Program-made: the position numbers and the translations under genes
Shown: positions 21,078 through 31,390 of the stretch, piece by piece
Position numbering within the stretch: position 1 is the stretch's first letter
How the letters are laid out: every line of letters begins with the position of its first letter
NCBI GenBank assembly: GCA_029547045.1
Contig: JAKPQL010000090.1
Coordinates: 1 to 64,000 of the forward strand
Direction of reading: 5' to 3'
Source of the DNA: Deltaproteobacteria bacterium
Lineage (GTDB): Bacteria; Desulfobacterota; Desulfomonilia; UBA1062
Length of the DNA: 64,000 bases
Notes under the pieces: model-generated
Seen by the model: the letters and a program-made list of their open reading frames with translations, nothing else
What the model was told of the DNA's origin: nothing
Databases searched by the model: none

Positions 21078-21428
21078 TCAGCCCTTGAGCGCCCTGATCC
21101 TCTCCAGGAGCTTTGCCTCGGGCATGGCGCCAACGATGTCGCCCACCTTCTGGCCGTTTTTGAACACCAGGAGGTTCGGGATGGAGCGGATGCCGAACTT
21201 CCTCGCCGTCTCCGGGTTCTTGTCCACGTCCAGCTTGGCGAACACGATCTCTCCCTGGTTCTTCTGGGCCAGGCTCTCCACGATGGGTGTGAGCATCTTG
21301 CACGGCCCGCACCACTCGGCCCAGCAGTCCACCACGATGAACGGGTACGTGGCGATGGCCTGGTCCACGTCCTGATCCGTCAGGGTCAGCACGGTTCCAG
21401 GATTGTCCGGTAACTTCTCCTGTGCCAT
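21078..21428 (-). CDS. trxA: Thioredoxin
   Basis: FIVVDCWAEWCGPCKMLTPIVESLA. Confidence 0.96.
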   Translation of the reverse strand: MAQEKLPDNPGTVLTLTDQDVDQAIATYPFIVVDCWAEWCGPCKMLTPIVESLAQKNQGEIVFAKLDVDKNPETARKFGIRSIPNLLVFKNGQKVGDIVGAMPEAKLLERIRALKG

Positions 21429-21449
21429 GGTCTCCTCCACTGCTCGTTC

Positions 21450-22406
21450 TTACGGTGTGTATCCCCCGTAGGATGTCCCTTTCAGTCCGCTCACGTACTC
21501 GTAGGCCGCAAAGGCTGCGGTGGCGCCGTCTCCGCAGGCCGTCACCACCTGCCGCAGCAGTTTCCTCGTGCAGTCCCCGCAGGCGAAGATGCCGGGTGCA
21601 GAGGTCTGCATGTGGCTGTCCACCGTGATGTATCCCGAGTTGTCCAGATCCGCCACCCCCTTGAGCATGCCGGTGTTGGGGATGGTGCCCGTGAAGATGA
21701 ACACGCCGTCCGCCTCCAGGGTCCTCTTCGCAGCCGGGTCGCGCACGTCCTGCAGCCTGACGGCCCGCACCGCGTCATCGCCCGTGATCTCCTCCACCAC
21801 GGCGTTCCATGCGAAGGATATCTTCTCGTTGGCCTTGGCCCGCTCCTGGAGCACCGCCGTAGCCCTGAGCCGGTCCCTTCGGTGCACGATGGTCACGCTC
21901 GCGGCGAAGTTCGTCAGGTACAGGGCCTCCTGCACCGCGGTGTCACCGCCGCCCACCACCACGACCCTGCCGCCACGGTAGAAGGGGCCGTCGCAGGTGG
22001 CGCAGTAGGACACGCCCCTGCCGGTGAACTCCGCTTCTCCCGGCACGCCGAGGTGCGCATACTCGGTACCCGTGGCCACTATGACGGACAGGGCCGTATG
22101 GGCGCCGGAGGATCCCTGCACCTTCCAGCACGCATGCCCTCCCTCGTCGTGGCGGCTGACGGCGCTCGTGTCGTCGTCCGTGATCTCGAGGCCGAACCTG
22201 AGCGCCTGCCTGGTGAAGAGCTCCACCAGTTCGAACCCGCCGATCCCGTCTGGGAAGCCGGGATAGTTCTCGATGAGGTCCGTGGTGGTGATGAGGCTCG
22301 GGTTGAACGCGCTGCGCACCAGGAGTGCCTTCATGCTCGCCCTGGCGGCGTAGATCCCTGCCGTGAGACCGGCAGGACCCCCTCCGATGATGATCACGTC
22401 ATGCAT
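21450..22406 (-). CDS. trxB: Thioredoxin-disulfide reductase
   Basis: MHDVIIIGGGPAGLTAGIYAARA...YCATCDGPFYRG...FACGDC. Confidence 0.96.
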   Translation of the reverse strand: MHDVIIIGGGPAGLTAGIYAARASMKALLVRSAFNPSLITTTDLIENYPGFPDGIGGFELVELFTRQALRFGLEITDDDTSAVSRHDEGGHACWKVQGSSGAHTALSVIVATGTEYAHLGVPGEAEFTGRGVSYCATCDGPFYRGGRVVVVGGGDTAVQEALYLTNFAASVTIVHRRDRLRATAVLQERAKANEKISFAWNAVVEEITGDDAVRAVRLQDVRDPAAKRTLEADGVFIFTGTIPNTGMLKGVADLDNSGYITVDSHMQTSAPGIFACGDCTRKLLRQVVTACGDGATAAFAAYEYVSGLKGTSYGGYTP

Positions 22407-22519
22407 GCCAATCCGTCTCCCGTTCTTGTGCGGGAGGTGCGACACGGCGATTTGAGTTCATCTGGTCGTCCCTCCTGTGGTATAGCTACAATAGAAACGA
22501 TCTCGACGGAGGTCAAGTC

Positions 22520-23014
22520 ATGAAGAGATTTCTCTGGGCCATGCTTCTGGTGATCCTTGTCCCTTCGGTCTCGGAGGGTGCCGGGTATGTCGCGCTGAAC
22601 TACGGAACAGGGGGCGAGGTGGACGAATCGAGCTACGGGATAGAACTGGGGGGCATCTTCCTCTCCTCCCACCACCCCAGGGGAGGCGCCTTCAGCGTGG
22701 GCCTCGGGGTGAGCATCGCCGACACGGACGAGGACCCGCCCGCAAACCCCACCCGGAAGTACAACGACGGCAATGAGCAGGAGGTATCGCTGGTGCTGGG
22801 CGCGGAGATCACGCCTGCCTTCTTCGGCGTGGCGGGGGTGGGCTATGCCAGCCAGGACATCGTGAAACCCGGTATCGACCCCGGGGGCGATTCGGACACC
22901 GACCGGAACGCATCCTGGATGCTCGGGGCGCGCTACGTGGTGGAGTGGTTCAACATCGGCGTGGGCTATCATTCCCGCCGGGGCGTCATGGCCGGCATCG
23001 GGGTGGCCTTCTGA
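22520..23014 (+). CDS. Small outer-membrane beta-barrel-like protein
   Basis: Signal peptide followed by alternating amphipathic strands ending ...NIGVGYHSRRGVMAGIGVAF (terminal F). Confidence 0.6.
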   Translation: MKRFLWAMLLVILVPSVSEGAGYVALNYGTGGEVDESSYGIELGGIFLSSHHPRGGAFSVGLGVSIADTDEDPPANPTRKYNDGNEQEVSLVLGAEITPAFFGVAGVGYASQDIVKPGIDPGGDSDTDRNASWMLGARYVVEWFNIGVGYHSRRGVMAGIGVAF

Positions 23015-23100
23015 CCGGCTCCCGCCGGTTCGAGGCGCCGGTTTCACCCGGAACCTGAGCCCCAGTTTCCCTCGCAACGGTGGAGGATAACGGCGCAGCC

Positions 23101-24498
23101 ATGAAGACACCCTGTCGGGCCGCCCTCCTGGGTCTTGCCCTCATCCTCGTGTGCTGCGGATGCTCCAGCCTGCAGAACTACACCCTCAGGTCCGCCCCGG
23201 CCAGGGCATCAGCGGCGTCCGGTGATTATCAGACAGCCCTGAGCGTCTTCCCGGAGAGCGATGCCAGGGGGGCCAACGAGATCCTGGTCCGTCTCGAGCG
23301 GGCCATGATCCTCCAGGACATGGGCAGATTCGAAGAGAGCTCCCGCGAGTTCGAGCTGGCGGCGGACAGGATCACGGAGCACGAGGAGAAGGCCGTGATT
23401 TCGGCCTCGCAGGCACTCGCCCAGGCAGGGACCCTGCTCATCAACGAACAGGTCATGACCTATGAGGGAGAGGACTTCGAGACCATCATGCTCCATACGC
23501 TCAACATCGTGAACTACCTCATGCGCGGCGACCTGGAGGGAGCCAGGGTGGAGGTCCGCAGGGCCTACAGCCGCCAGAAGGCACTGCGGGAGAAGCATGA
23601 AAAGGAGCTCGCGCAGGCCTCGCAGCAGCCGGATTCCGCCGGGTGGGAGCGGTCCCTGGAAAGCGGGGATTCCCAGGGGTATGCCCGGCTGAGGGAGAGG
23701 GCCGCCACCGTCCGGAGCGTCTACCAGAACGCCTTCGCGTCATACCTTTCGGCCCTGGTCTATGAGCTGCATGGGGAGCTCGACGAGGCATACATCGACG
23801 TGAAGGATGCTTACAATGCCTATCCCGAGGCCCTTGGCATCCGGGCCGACCTGGTGCGCCTGAGCAGGGCGCTGGGGCTTCGGGAAGATACGCAGCGGTG
23901 GGAAGGGACATTCGGCCGCCAGGCCCTGCCGCCCAGGGACGCGGTGGACGTGTTCGTGGTCTTCTGCCATGGACAGGCCCCCGTCAGGGAGCCCGTTACG
24001 CTGCCCATACCCATCAGGGGCGGGATGGTGTTCGCGTCCCTGCCCGTGTACCGGTTCATCCCGTCGGGGGTGTCGGGGGCCGTGGTGAGCGCCGGGGATG
24101 CGCGAATGGAGACCTCCACCGTATGCGACGTGGATGCCATTGCCGCACGCAACCTGCTTGACCGGTTTCCTCTCCTCTTCGCCAAGCAGGTGGCCCGGTC
24201 GTATCTCAAGGCGCGCTCGGTGAGCACCATGGAACGGCAGCACGGAGCCGCCGGAGCATTGCTGGGAGTGCTGTTCTCCGCCGTGACCGAGCAGGCGGAC
24301 CTGCGGACGTGGTCCATGCTCCCCAAACAGATTCAGACCGCCAGGCTCCTCGTGCCGACTCACACCCCGGCGGTGACCCTCCAGGCGGTCCCGGGCGGGC
24401 CGCAGGCAACGGTGCCCATCCCGGCCGGGGCGCGGCATCTCCTCGTATACTGCAGGTCCACGGATGCGGGCTTGAGCATACACACAAAATGGTATTAA
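23101..24498 (+). CDS. COG3014-family lipoprotein
   Basis: Lipobox ILVCCGCSS; TPR-like helical body; followed by YcfL- and LpoB-like genes. Confidence 0.8.
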   Translation: MKTPCRAALLGLALILVCCGCSSLQNYTLRSAPARASAASGDYQTALSVFPESDARGANEILVRLERAMILQDMGRFEESSREFELAADRITEHEEKAVISASQALAQAGTLLINEQVMTYEGEDFETIMLHTLNIVNYLMRGDLEGARVEVRRAYSRQKALREKHEKELAQASQQPDSAGWERSLESGDSQGYARLRERAATVRSVYQNAFASYLSALVYELHGELDEAYIDVKDAYNAYPEALGIRADLVRLSRALGLREDTQRWEGTFGRQALPPRDAVDVFVVFCHGQAPVREPVTLPIPIRGGMVFASLPVYRFIPSGVSGAVVSAGDARMETSTVCDVDAIAARNLLDRFPLLFAKQVARSYLKARSVSTMERQHGAAGALLGVLFSAVTEQADLRTWSMLPKQIQTARLLVPTHTPAVTLQAVPGGPQATVPIPAGARHLLVYCRSTDAGLSIHTKWY

Positions 24499-24517
24499 AT
24501 GGTACAAGGAGGGGAAT

Positions 24518-24949
24518 ATGAAAAGACACAGCCTCTTTCTGTCGCTTCTGGCAGTGGCTTTGGCGGCCTGTGCCGGCACTGCCCCCAATGTCCTGCACGT
24601 CCAGGCCGGCCCGGCGGGTGCCGGCTCCACGAAGATCGAGATCAATGACCGGTACCTGGAGCGTGCCGTCGCCTTCGGCGAGGTGAGCGTCAAGGCGCTG
24701 GGTGCAGGGGGCTCATATGAGGTCCAGGTGCCCTTGACCAACCTCACCGAGCGCGATATCGCCTTCGAGTACCGGTTCATGTGGTACGACGCGCGCGGAT
24801 TCGAGCTGAGCACCGTCACCTCGTGGCTGCCCGCGGTGCTCGGCGCTCAGGAGACCAGAGGATTCCGGTCCGTGAGCCCTGCGGCGAGCGCTGCCTCGTT
24901 CAAGCTCATGGTGCGCAGCTCCAAGCCCGTGACCCCCACCGGGTCGTAA
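24518..24949 (+). CDS. ycfL: YcfL family (DUF1425) lipoprotein
   Basis: AACAGT lipobox; YEVQVPLTNLTERDIAFEYRFMWYDARGFEL is typical of YcfL. Confidence 0.85.
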   Translation: MKRHSLFLSLLAVALAACAGTAPNVLHVQAGPAGAGSTKIEINDRYLERAVAFGEVSVKALGAGGSYEVQVPLTNLTERDIAFEYRFMWYDARGFELSTVTSWLPAVLGAQETRGFRSVSPAASAASFKLMVRSSKPVTPTGS

Positions 24950-24974
24950 GAGAAGAACAGGAGGTGAACCCCCT

Positions 24975-25571
24975 ATGATGAGAACCATACTGTACCTCGG
25001 GACGGCCGTGCTCGTCGCCATGGCCTCGGGCTGCGCGAGCACCCCGGAGGTGAGCTACGGCAGCGCGGACCAGGTGGAGACGGTTACCACGGACTTCGGC
25101 TCCACCGATTTGCAGATGATCGCCGAGAAGATGGTGAACTCCCTGCTCGCGAGCCCGGTCATCGCCGCCGGGACGAAACCAGTGTTCTATGTCCAGAAGG
25201 TGCGGAACAAGACCGACGAGCACATCGACACGACCGCCGTGACGGACAAGATCCGGGTCACCCTGCTCAAATCGGGCAGGGTGCGGTTCACGGCCGTTGC
25301 CGACGTCAAGGACGAGCTGGTGAACCAGCTCGAGTTCCAGACCAGCTCCGGCATGGTGGACCCGGCCACGGCACGGTCCATGGGCAGGCTCGTGGGGGCC
25401 GAATACTTCCTCTACGGCGAGCTCACCTCCATCAGGAAGTCTGCGGGCCGCGTCAAGGACGTGTACTACAAGTTTACCCTGAACCTGGTGAACATCCAGA
25501 ACGGGCTCATCGAGTGGGCCGACGAGAAGGAGATCAGGAAGCAGGCGAAGAAGCCCCTCCTGGGAGGATGA
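24975..25571 (+). CDS. lpoB: Penicillin-binding protein activator LpoB
   Basis: MASGCAST lipobox; MIAEKMVNSLLASPVI...VRNKTDEHIDTTAVTDKIRVTLLKSGRVRF...LVGAEYFLYGELTSI. Confidence 0.9.
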   Translation: MMRTILYLGTAVLVAMASGCASTPEVSYGSADQVETVTTDFGSTDLQMIAEKMVNSLLASPVIAAGTKPVFYVQKVRNKTDEHIDTTAVTDKIRVTLLKSGRVRFTAVADVKDELVNQLEFQTSSGMVDPATARSMGRLVGAEYFLYGELTSIRKSAGRVKDVYYKFTLNLVNIQNGLIEWADEKEIRKQAKKPLLGG

Positions 25572-25698
25572 GACGGCATTCCTCCAGCGTACCTGGACAG
25601 TGCCGGAGCACGGGAGCATCTGCGGCAGGTTTGCCTTGACTCCGGCGGCAGGGAACGGATACAAAGCGATGTCGATCGTCTGAGCGGAGGTGATTCTC

Positions 25699-26247
25699 AT
25701 GGATGTAGAGCATAAACTCGAAAAGGTGACCACCAGGACGCTGGTGCTCTTCGGCACCATTGCACTGCTCGTCCTGTTCTCCAACCCCAGGTGGTGGTCC
25801 TGCCTCATCGGCATCATACCGGTCATCGCCGGGGAGACGCTGCGGTTCTGGGCCACCGGGCACCTGCGCAAGAACGAGGAGCTCACCACGTCCGGACCCT
25901 ACGCTCACCTGCAGTCCCCGCTGTACCTGGGCAGCTACCTGATCGGCACGGGCCTGTGCATCATGGCGCTGAACCCGGTCATCTGGATCATCGCGTCGCT
26001 GATATTCTTTGTCCACTATGTGCCGAGAAAGCAGGAGGTGGAGTGGGGACGGCTGGAGAGGCGCTTCGGCGAGGAATTCCTCCGCTACAAGCGGGAGGTC
26101 AAGTACTTCATCCCCCGCCTCGACCCCTATCCCGAGGGCAGCAAGCACCTCTGGTCCTTCGCCCAGGCCATCGAGAACACCGAGCACCAGACCGCCATCG
26201 TGGTGCTGGTCATCACCTTCCTCGTCATGTCCAAGCTGTTCTGGTGA
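25699..26247 (+). CDS. Isoprenylcysteine carboxyl methyltransferase-like membrane protein
   Basis: LRFWATGHLRKNEELTTSGPYAHLQSPLYLGSYLIGTGLCI...EEFLRYKREVKYFIPRL. Confidence 0.8.
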   Translation: MDVEHKLEKVTTRTLVLFGTIALLVLFSNPRWWSCLIGIIPVIAGETLRFWATGHLRKNEELTTSGPYAHLQSPLYLGSYLIGTGLCIMALNPVIWIIASLIFFVHYVPRKQEVEWGRLERRFGEEFLRYKREVKYFIPRLDPYPEGSKHLWSFAQAIENTEHQTAIVVLVITFLVMSKLFW

Positions 26248-26273
26248 GGCAGGTGCACGTGGATATGAGAAAC

Positions 26274-26304
26274 AAGGCCGGGCAGCTATCTCCCCGGCCT
26301 TTTT
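26274..26304 (+). terminator. Intrinsic terminator
   Basis: AAGGCCGGG-CAGCTATCTC-CCCGGCCTTTTT. Confidence 0.9.
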
Positions 26305-26427
26305 AGCGGCTGCGAACCGGGGGTGTGATAACCCCGAGGACTTTTTGTATGGAAACCTTGATCGGAAGATCATATAGTGATAGGGATATCAGGATTGGCG
26401 GTTGACACCTCATTGAGGAGTGTTGTT

Positions 26428-27504
26428 ATGGACATTCAGATCATTCGATGCGCACCGGACAGGCTCAAGGCAAAACCCGCGGATGAATCCAAGCTGGGCT
26501 TCGGCAAGATCTTCACGGACCACATGTTCACGGTCCACTACACCGAGGGCAGGGGCTGGCACGATCCCGTCATCGGCCCGTACGGCCCCATCACCCTCGA
26601 CCCCACGGCCATGAGCCTCCACTACGGACAGGAGATCTTCGAGGGGCTCAAGGCCTATCGCGGAAAGGACGGGAGCATTTACCTGTTCCGGCCCATGGAA
26701 AACATCAAGCGGATGAATGCCTCGGCCGAGCGCCTGTGCATGGCCACCATCGATCCGGAGCTGTTCATGGACGCCATGAAGAAGCTCGTCCTCCTGGAAC
26801 GGGACTGGATCCCCCGCGGAGAGGGGACTTCCCTGTACATCCGGCCGACCATGATCGCCACGGAATCCGCCCTGGGGGTCCACCCCTCGAGCCAGTACCT
26901 CTTCTTCATCATCGTGGGCCCTGTGGGCGCGTACTACCCCGAGGGCTTCAGCCCGACCAAGATCTACGTCTGCGAGGATTACGTCCGGGCCGTTCGAGGC
27001 GGCGTGGGCAACTGCAAGAATGCGGGGAACTATGCCGCCAGCCTCTATGCCAGCCAGAAGGCAAAGGCCATGGGGTACACGCAGGTCCTCTGGCTGGACG
27101 CCATCGAGCGGCAGTACGTGGAAGAGGTGGGGACGAGCAATGCCTTCTTCCTGTTCGGCGATGAGCTCTTCACGCCGCCGCTCTCCGGATCCATCCTGCC
27201 CGGCATCACCCGGGATTCCGTGATACAGCTCGCGCGGAGCTGGGGCGTGAAGGTGACTGAGCGGGCCCCGTCCATGACGGAGATCATCTCCGGCATTGCC
27301 GATGGGAAGCTGAAAGAGGCGTTCGCTTCAGGCACTGCGGCCATCGTCTCCCCGATCGGTCAGATCTACTACCAGGGAAAAGAGCACGTCATAAATGGCG
27401 GCAAGACGGGAACCCTGACGGAGCGCCTGTACAACGAGATCCTGCAGATCCAGTACGGAGACAAGCCGGATCCCTTCGGCTGGCGCATGAAGATCTCGGA
27501 CTGA
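26428..27504 (+). CDS. ilvE: Branched-chain amino acid aminotransferase
   Basis: MSLHYGQEIFEGLKAYRGKDGSIYLFRP...GVGNCKNAGNYAASL...EEVGTSNAFFLF. Confidence 0.95.
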   Translation: MDIQIIRCAPDRLKAKPADESKLGFGKIFTDHMFTVHYTEGRGWHDPVIGPYGPITLDPTAMSLHYGQEIFEGLKAYRGKDGSIYLFRPMENIKRMNASAERLCMATIDPELFMDAMKKLVLLERDWIPRGEGTSLYIRPTMIATESALGVHPSSQYLFFIIVGPVGAYYPEGFSPTKIYVCEDYVRAVRGGVGNCKNAGNYAASLYASQKAKAMGYTQVLWLDAIERQYVEEVGTSNAFFLFGDELFTPPLSGSILPGITRDSVIQLARSWGVKVTERAPSMTEIISGIADGKLKEAFASGTAAIVSPIGQIYYQGKEHVINGGKTGTLTERLYNEILQIQYGDKPDPFGWRMKISD

Positions 27505-27748
27505 GCAGCTTTTCCGGGAGATACTCACTCGGCCCGGGAGTCGCCCGCAGGGGAGTGACCTCCTGCGGGGCATCAGGGTTCCCTGGGTGGACCGTGACTT
27601 CCCGCTGACATCTCAACGCAAACACAAAGTCAACGTGCACCCGGGGAAGATACTCATGCGGTTGTAATGCAGTTCGCTTGGAATACCTCCTTGTCCATGC
27701 AGAAAGATCTCCGTGGCCCGGTACGGCCCCGGAATGAGGAGGTGACGG

Positions 27749-30700
27749 ATGGTCACATGTCCGAGATGCTCCTGCCCCGCTGCCATGGACGACCGGTTCT
27801 GCCGGCACTGCGGGGCTTGCCTTTCTGGCGGCCCGGGCGAGGCCCGTTACCGGCACGTCACGGTCCTGTGCACCGACCTGAGCGGATACAGTAGGCTCGC
27901 CGAGCGGCTCGATCCGGAAGACCTGAGGTCCTGCATGGACCGGATCATGGGAGAGATCACCCGGGTCATCCTCCACTACGGCGGCGCGGTGGAGAAGTAC
28001 ATCGGTGATGCGGTGGTTGCCATCTTCGGCGGCCGCCTCGCCTGCGAGGATGATCCGGTCCGGGCCATCCTGGCCGCCCGATCGATCCACCGGGTGGTGG
28101 AGGAGGCGGAGAAGCCGGTGCCAGGCAGAGAGGGCCTTGTGCTCAAGATGCACTCGGGCATCAGCACCGGCGAGGTGATCGTGGATTCCCGGCAGGTCGC
28201 GGCGTCCCCCCACGGGGCCCTGGGCAGGCCCATCAACACCGCGTCGCGGCTGTGCGACATGGCAGGCGCAGGGGAGATCTTCATCGGTGAATCCCTGGTC
28301 ATTGATGCCATGCGGTATTTTCACCTGGAGTGGATGGGCAGGAAAGTGCTCAAGGGATTCCGGAACCCCATGCACGTGTACCGGGTCATGGGAGAACGGG
28401 ACGTCCCGGTGTCTGTCCACCGCCAGGGCGGTCTCACCTCGCCTCTGGTGGGGCGCGATCACGAGCTGTCCGTGCTCATGGCGAAGAAGGGGGAGCTGCT
28501 CAGGGGCCACGGCGGGGTGCTCAGCCTGGTGGGCGACGCCGGCGTTGGCAAGAGCAGGCTCCTCCAGGAGTTCAGGGCCGCATCCAGCCAGGAGATGGCC
28601 TTCTACAGTGCCTCCTGCTACGACCACACGAGGACCACCCCGTATGCCCCCCTGTTTCCGCTGGTCATGGAGGTGCTGGGCGTTTCCGGACCCGGGCGAT
28701 CCGGCGGATGCATTGCCGGTCGCGCCCAGGCATGCGGTGTACATCCCCGGCATGCCGGTTTTCTTGCCGGCTTCGTGGAGCGGGCATGGACCGATCAGGG
28801 GGCGTCTGTACAGGGTGGCGTAAAGGAGAGCATCAGCGATGCGGTCCTCTCCCTGCTCGAGGCGGTGGCCCGCTCACGGCCGAGCGCATTCTGTATGGAG
28901 GACATCCACTGGGCGGATCAGAGCACCCTGGATCTGCTGGGATACCTTGCCCATGCATGGGAGACCCGCTGTCCCTGCCTGCTCCTCGTCACTCAGCGCC
29001 AGGACATGGACCGTGCCCTTCCCGGTACGTGCCTGCGGATCAAGGAGCTCGGAGACGACGACACCGGGCGCATGATCATGCTCATGCTGAAGGCCGACAC
29101 GGTTCCGGACGCCCTGCTGGGCTTCCTGGTCAGGGCCACGGGCGGCAATCCCTTTTACCTCGAAGAGGTGGTGAACTTCCTCCTGGAACAGGGCGTCGAT
29201 CCCTGTTCATACGGCAGAGACAGCGCCCTGGAGCATGTGCCTGCCACCCTGTACGGTCTCGTCTCCTCACGGCTCGATCACCTGGGACAGGATGCCAGAG
29301 GCATGCTCCAGGTGGCGGCGCTCATGGGGAGGACCTTTTCCCTGGACATTCTCCGCCCCTTCTGTGGGGGGGCCGGGGTTCTGGAAGAGGCCGTGCGGAG
29401 CGCCCTCAGGCATGGATTCATCTACGCCGCAGGCGAGGCGGAGTTTGCCTTCAGGCACGAGATAACCCGGGAAGTGGCGGCACGGACCCTGCTCAAGGGG
29501 GAGCGGGCGATGCTTCACAGGAAGATCGCCCTCACCATGGAGGAGACCCTGGGGCCCAGTGCCTCGGAACACGCCGAAGACCTGGCCCGTCACTTCCGTC
29601 AGGCCGGAGAACATGCACGGGCGATCCATTACTCCATGGAAGCTGCACGGCGTGCCCAGGCGTCCGGTGCGTGGGTGGAGGCTGCCGGCCACTACCGGGA
29701 GGCTGAGCAACTCCTGATGGCCGCCACGGACGTCACCGGAAGGGACGAGACGCTCATGGCGGCCCGGGAGGGCGTCTGGATGTGCTCCCGTGTATTCAAT
29801 CCCATCCAGGCCACCGATGCCCTGGAGGCCGTGGCCCTCCAGTACCGGGCCGCGGGCAGGAAGAGGGATGATGCCTTCTGTGCCATCAGGCTGGTCAACC
29901 TCTATTCCCAGCAGGGCCTCTTTGACAAGGCGGTCCACGCGTACGAAGAGGCCCTTTCCCTGTGCCGGGAGGATGCCGTGCTCGTTGCAGCCGCACATAC
30001 CGCCCTGGCATACACGCACACCTACCTCGGCAGGCCCCTGGTGGCCCTGGAGCTGCTGGAAGAGGCACGACCCGTCCTCGCTGCGTCAGATCCCTTCCTG
30101 CACGCGGTCAACCTGCTCACCACCCTGGCGGCCAGCGTCTGGAAGACAGACCTGGCAGGCGCCCATGCCTTCTATGGCAGGCTGAAGCAGCTCAGCGCTG
30201 TGTATCTGGACATTGATCTCATGGCGGATATCTGGCTTGCGTACATCTGCTGTCTGGAGGGGAGCTTCCGGAAGGCCCGCAGGGTGTACCGGGGGGTCGT
30301 GGACAGGGAACGGAAACTGGGGAGGCTGTCGGGGGGGCTCACCTACCTGCGCATCCAGGGATCCATTTACTTCCGGTGCCGGTATTTCAAGGACCTCGAG
30401 GGCGCCCGTTCCGACCTGAAGCTCTTCGAGGAACTCGGCAGCCACATCGCTGGGGCCGATTCCCTCAAGGGCCTCTATCAAGCGTGGATCGCCTTGGAGG
30501 AGGGAAACGCGAGAGACGCGCATGAACTCATCCTGTCCGCGATTCCCGGCCTGCGCCGGGGTATCGCCAACCGGGTCCCCTATGCCATGAACGCCCTGGC
30601 CGAGGCGAGCCTCATGATGGGCGATCATGATTCCGCAGGCCGGACGGCCCGCGAGTGCGTCGAATGGAACGAGCGCTCAGGCAACGCGGACCAGCTCGTC

Positions 30701-30979
30701 TGGGCACTGAGGAACTCCGCTGAGGCGGACATCCTCCGGGGCGCCCTGGCCGAGGCGAACCGGTCCCTTGCCCGCGCCCATGCCCTTGCCCGCACCATGG
30801 GCATGAAGCCCCACGTGGCCGGATCCCTTGCCGCATGGGGCAGGCTCCTCGCCAGGGCCGGCCGTCCGGACAAGGCCGTCCTGTGCCTGGAAAGATCCCG
30901 CAGGCTCTGGAAGGAGATGGGCCTGGCCGCCATGGCGAAGAAGACCGATCTCCAGCGGGAGCGCCTGCTCAATCCCTGA
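27749..30979 (+). CDS. Zinc-ribbon / class III nucleotidyl cyclase / AAA ATPase / TPR multidomain protein
   Basis: CPRCSCPAAMDDRFCRHCGACL zinc ribbon; VTVLCTDLSGYSRLAERL...GGAVEKYIGDAVVAIFG cyclase; SLVGDAGVGKSRLLQEF P-loop; long TPR C-terminus. Confidence 0.92.
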   Translation: MVTCPRCSCPAAMDDRFCRHCGACLSGGPGEARYRHVTVLCTDLSGYSRLAERLDPEDLRSCMDRIMGEITRVILHYGGAVEKYIGDAVVAIFGGRLACEDDPVRAILAARSIHRVVEEAEKPVPGREGLVLKMHSGISTGEVIVDSRQVAASPHGALGRPINTASRLCDMAGAGEIFIGESLVIDAMRYFHLEWMGRKVLKGFRNPMHVYRVMGERDVPVSVHRQGGLTSPLVGRDHELSVLMAKKGELLRGHGGVLSLVGDAGVGKSRLLQEFRAASSQEMAFYSASCYDHTRTTPYAPLFPLVMEVLGVSGPGRSGGCIAGRAQACGVHPRHAGFLAGFVERAWTDQGASVQGGVKESISDAVLSLLEAVARSRPSAFCMEDIHWADQSTLDLLGYLAHAWETRCPCLLLVTQRQDMDRALPGTCLRIKELGDDDTGRMIMLMLKADTVPDALLGFLVRATGGNPFYLEEVVNFLLEQGVDPCSYGRDSALEHVPATLYGLVSSRLDHLGQDARGMLQVAALMGRTFSLDILRPFCGGAGVLEEAVRSALRHGFIYAAGEAEFAFRHEITREVAARTLLKGERAMLHRKIALTMEETLGPSASEHAEDLARHFRQAGEHARAIHYSMEAARRAQASGAWVEAAGHYREAEQLLMAATDVTGRDETLMAAREGVWMCSRVFNPIQATDALEAVALQYRAAGRKRDDAFCAIRLVNLYSQQGLFDKAVHAYEEALSLCREDAVLVAAAHTALAYTHTYLGRPLVALELLEEARPVLAASDPFLHAVNLLTTLAASVWKTDLAGAHAFYGRLKQLSAVYLDIDLMADIWLAYICCLEGSFRKARRVYRGVVDRERKLGRLSGGLTYLRIQGSIYFRCRYFKDLEGARSDLKLFEELGSHIAGADSLKGLYQAWIALEEGNARDAHELILSAIPGLRRGIANRVPYAMNALAEASLMMGDHDSAGRTARECVEWNERSGNADQLVWALRNSAEADILRGALAEANRSLARAHALARTMGMKPHVAGSLAAWGRLLARAGRPDKAVLCLERSRRLWKEMGLAAMAKKTDLQRERLLNP

Positions 30980-31249
30980 GTGTGGCCCCTCGGTTCACGG
31001 TCTCGCCTCATCCGGTCCGGCCGGCGCGGCACCCGGTTCCCCTTTTGTAACCGGACACCCTGAAGGGGACGACCCTCCCATGGAAGTGCACAAGCCCGCA
31101 CAGCCTGTTTCCACAGACACTCCGGGGAACCGCCTCCCCCAGGTTCCCCCCTGCAGGATCACACTAATGTTTTGGGGGTTCCGCTCGATAGGATAGAGTA
31201 AGGCTGGGCGGACATGCCCGATACGTTCTTTGACAACTTGCGGGAAGTG

Positions 31250-31285
31250 CCATGTGTGCTCTTTGGCTGCAGAGATCACACATGG
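31250..31285 (+). other. Long hairpin in the region upstream of the riboswitch array
   Basis: CCATGTGTG-N18-CACACATGG inverted repeat. Confidence 0.5.
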
Positions 31286-31390
31286 GTAAAAGAGTAACAG
31301 GAGCAGCGTTCACCACCGTAGGAACACCGAAGAAAGGGTCCGCAAGGACACCCTCATGGATCGAGGGTTTCCCTGATGGGTCTCCTTCCT

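Noticed and set aside
31230-31258. TTGACA-N17 promoter for the riboswitch transcript
   Set aside because: The -35 matches but the spaced -10 (TGTGTG) is poor; the start site cannot be assigned from sequence alone.
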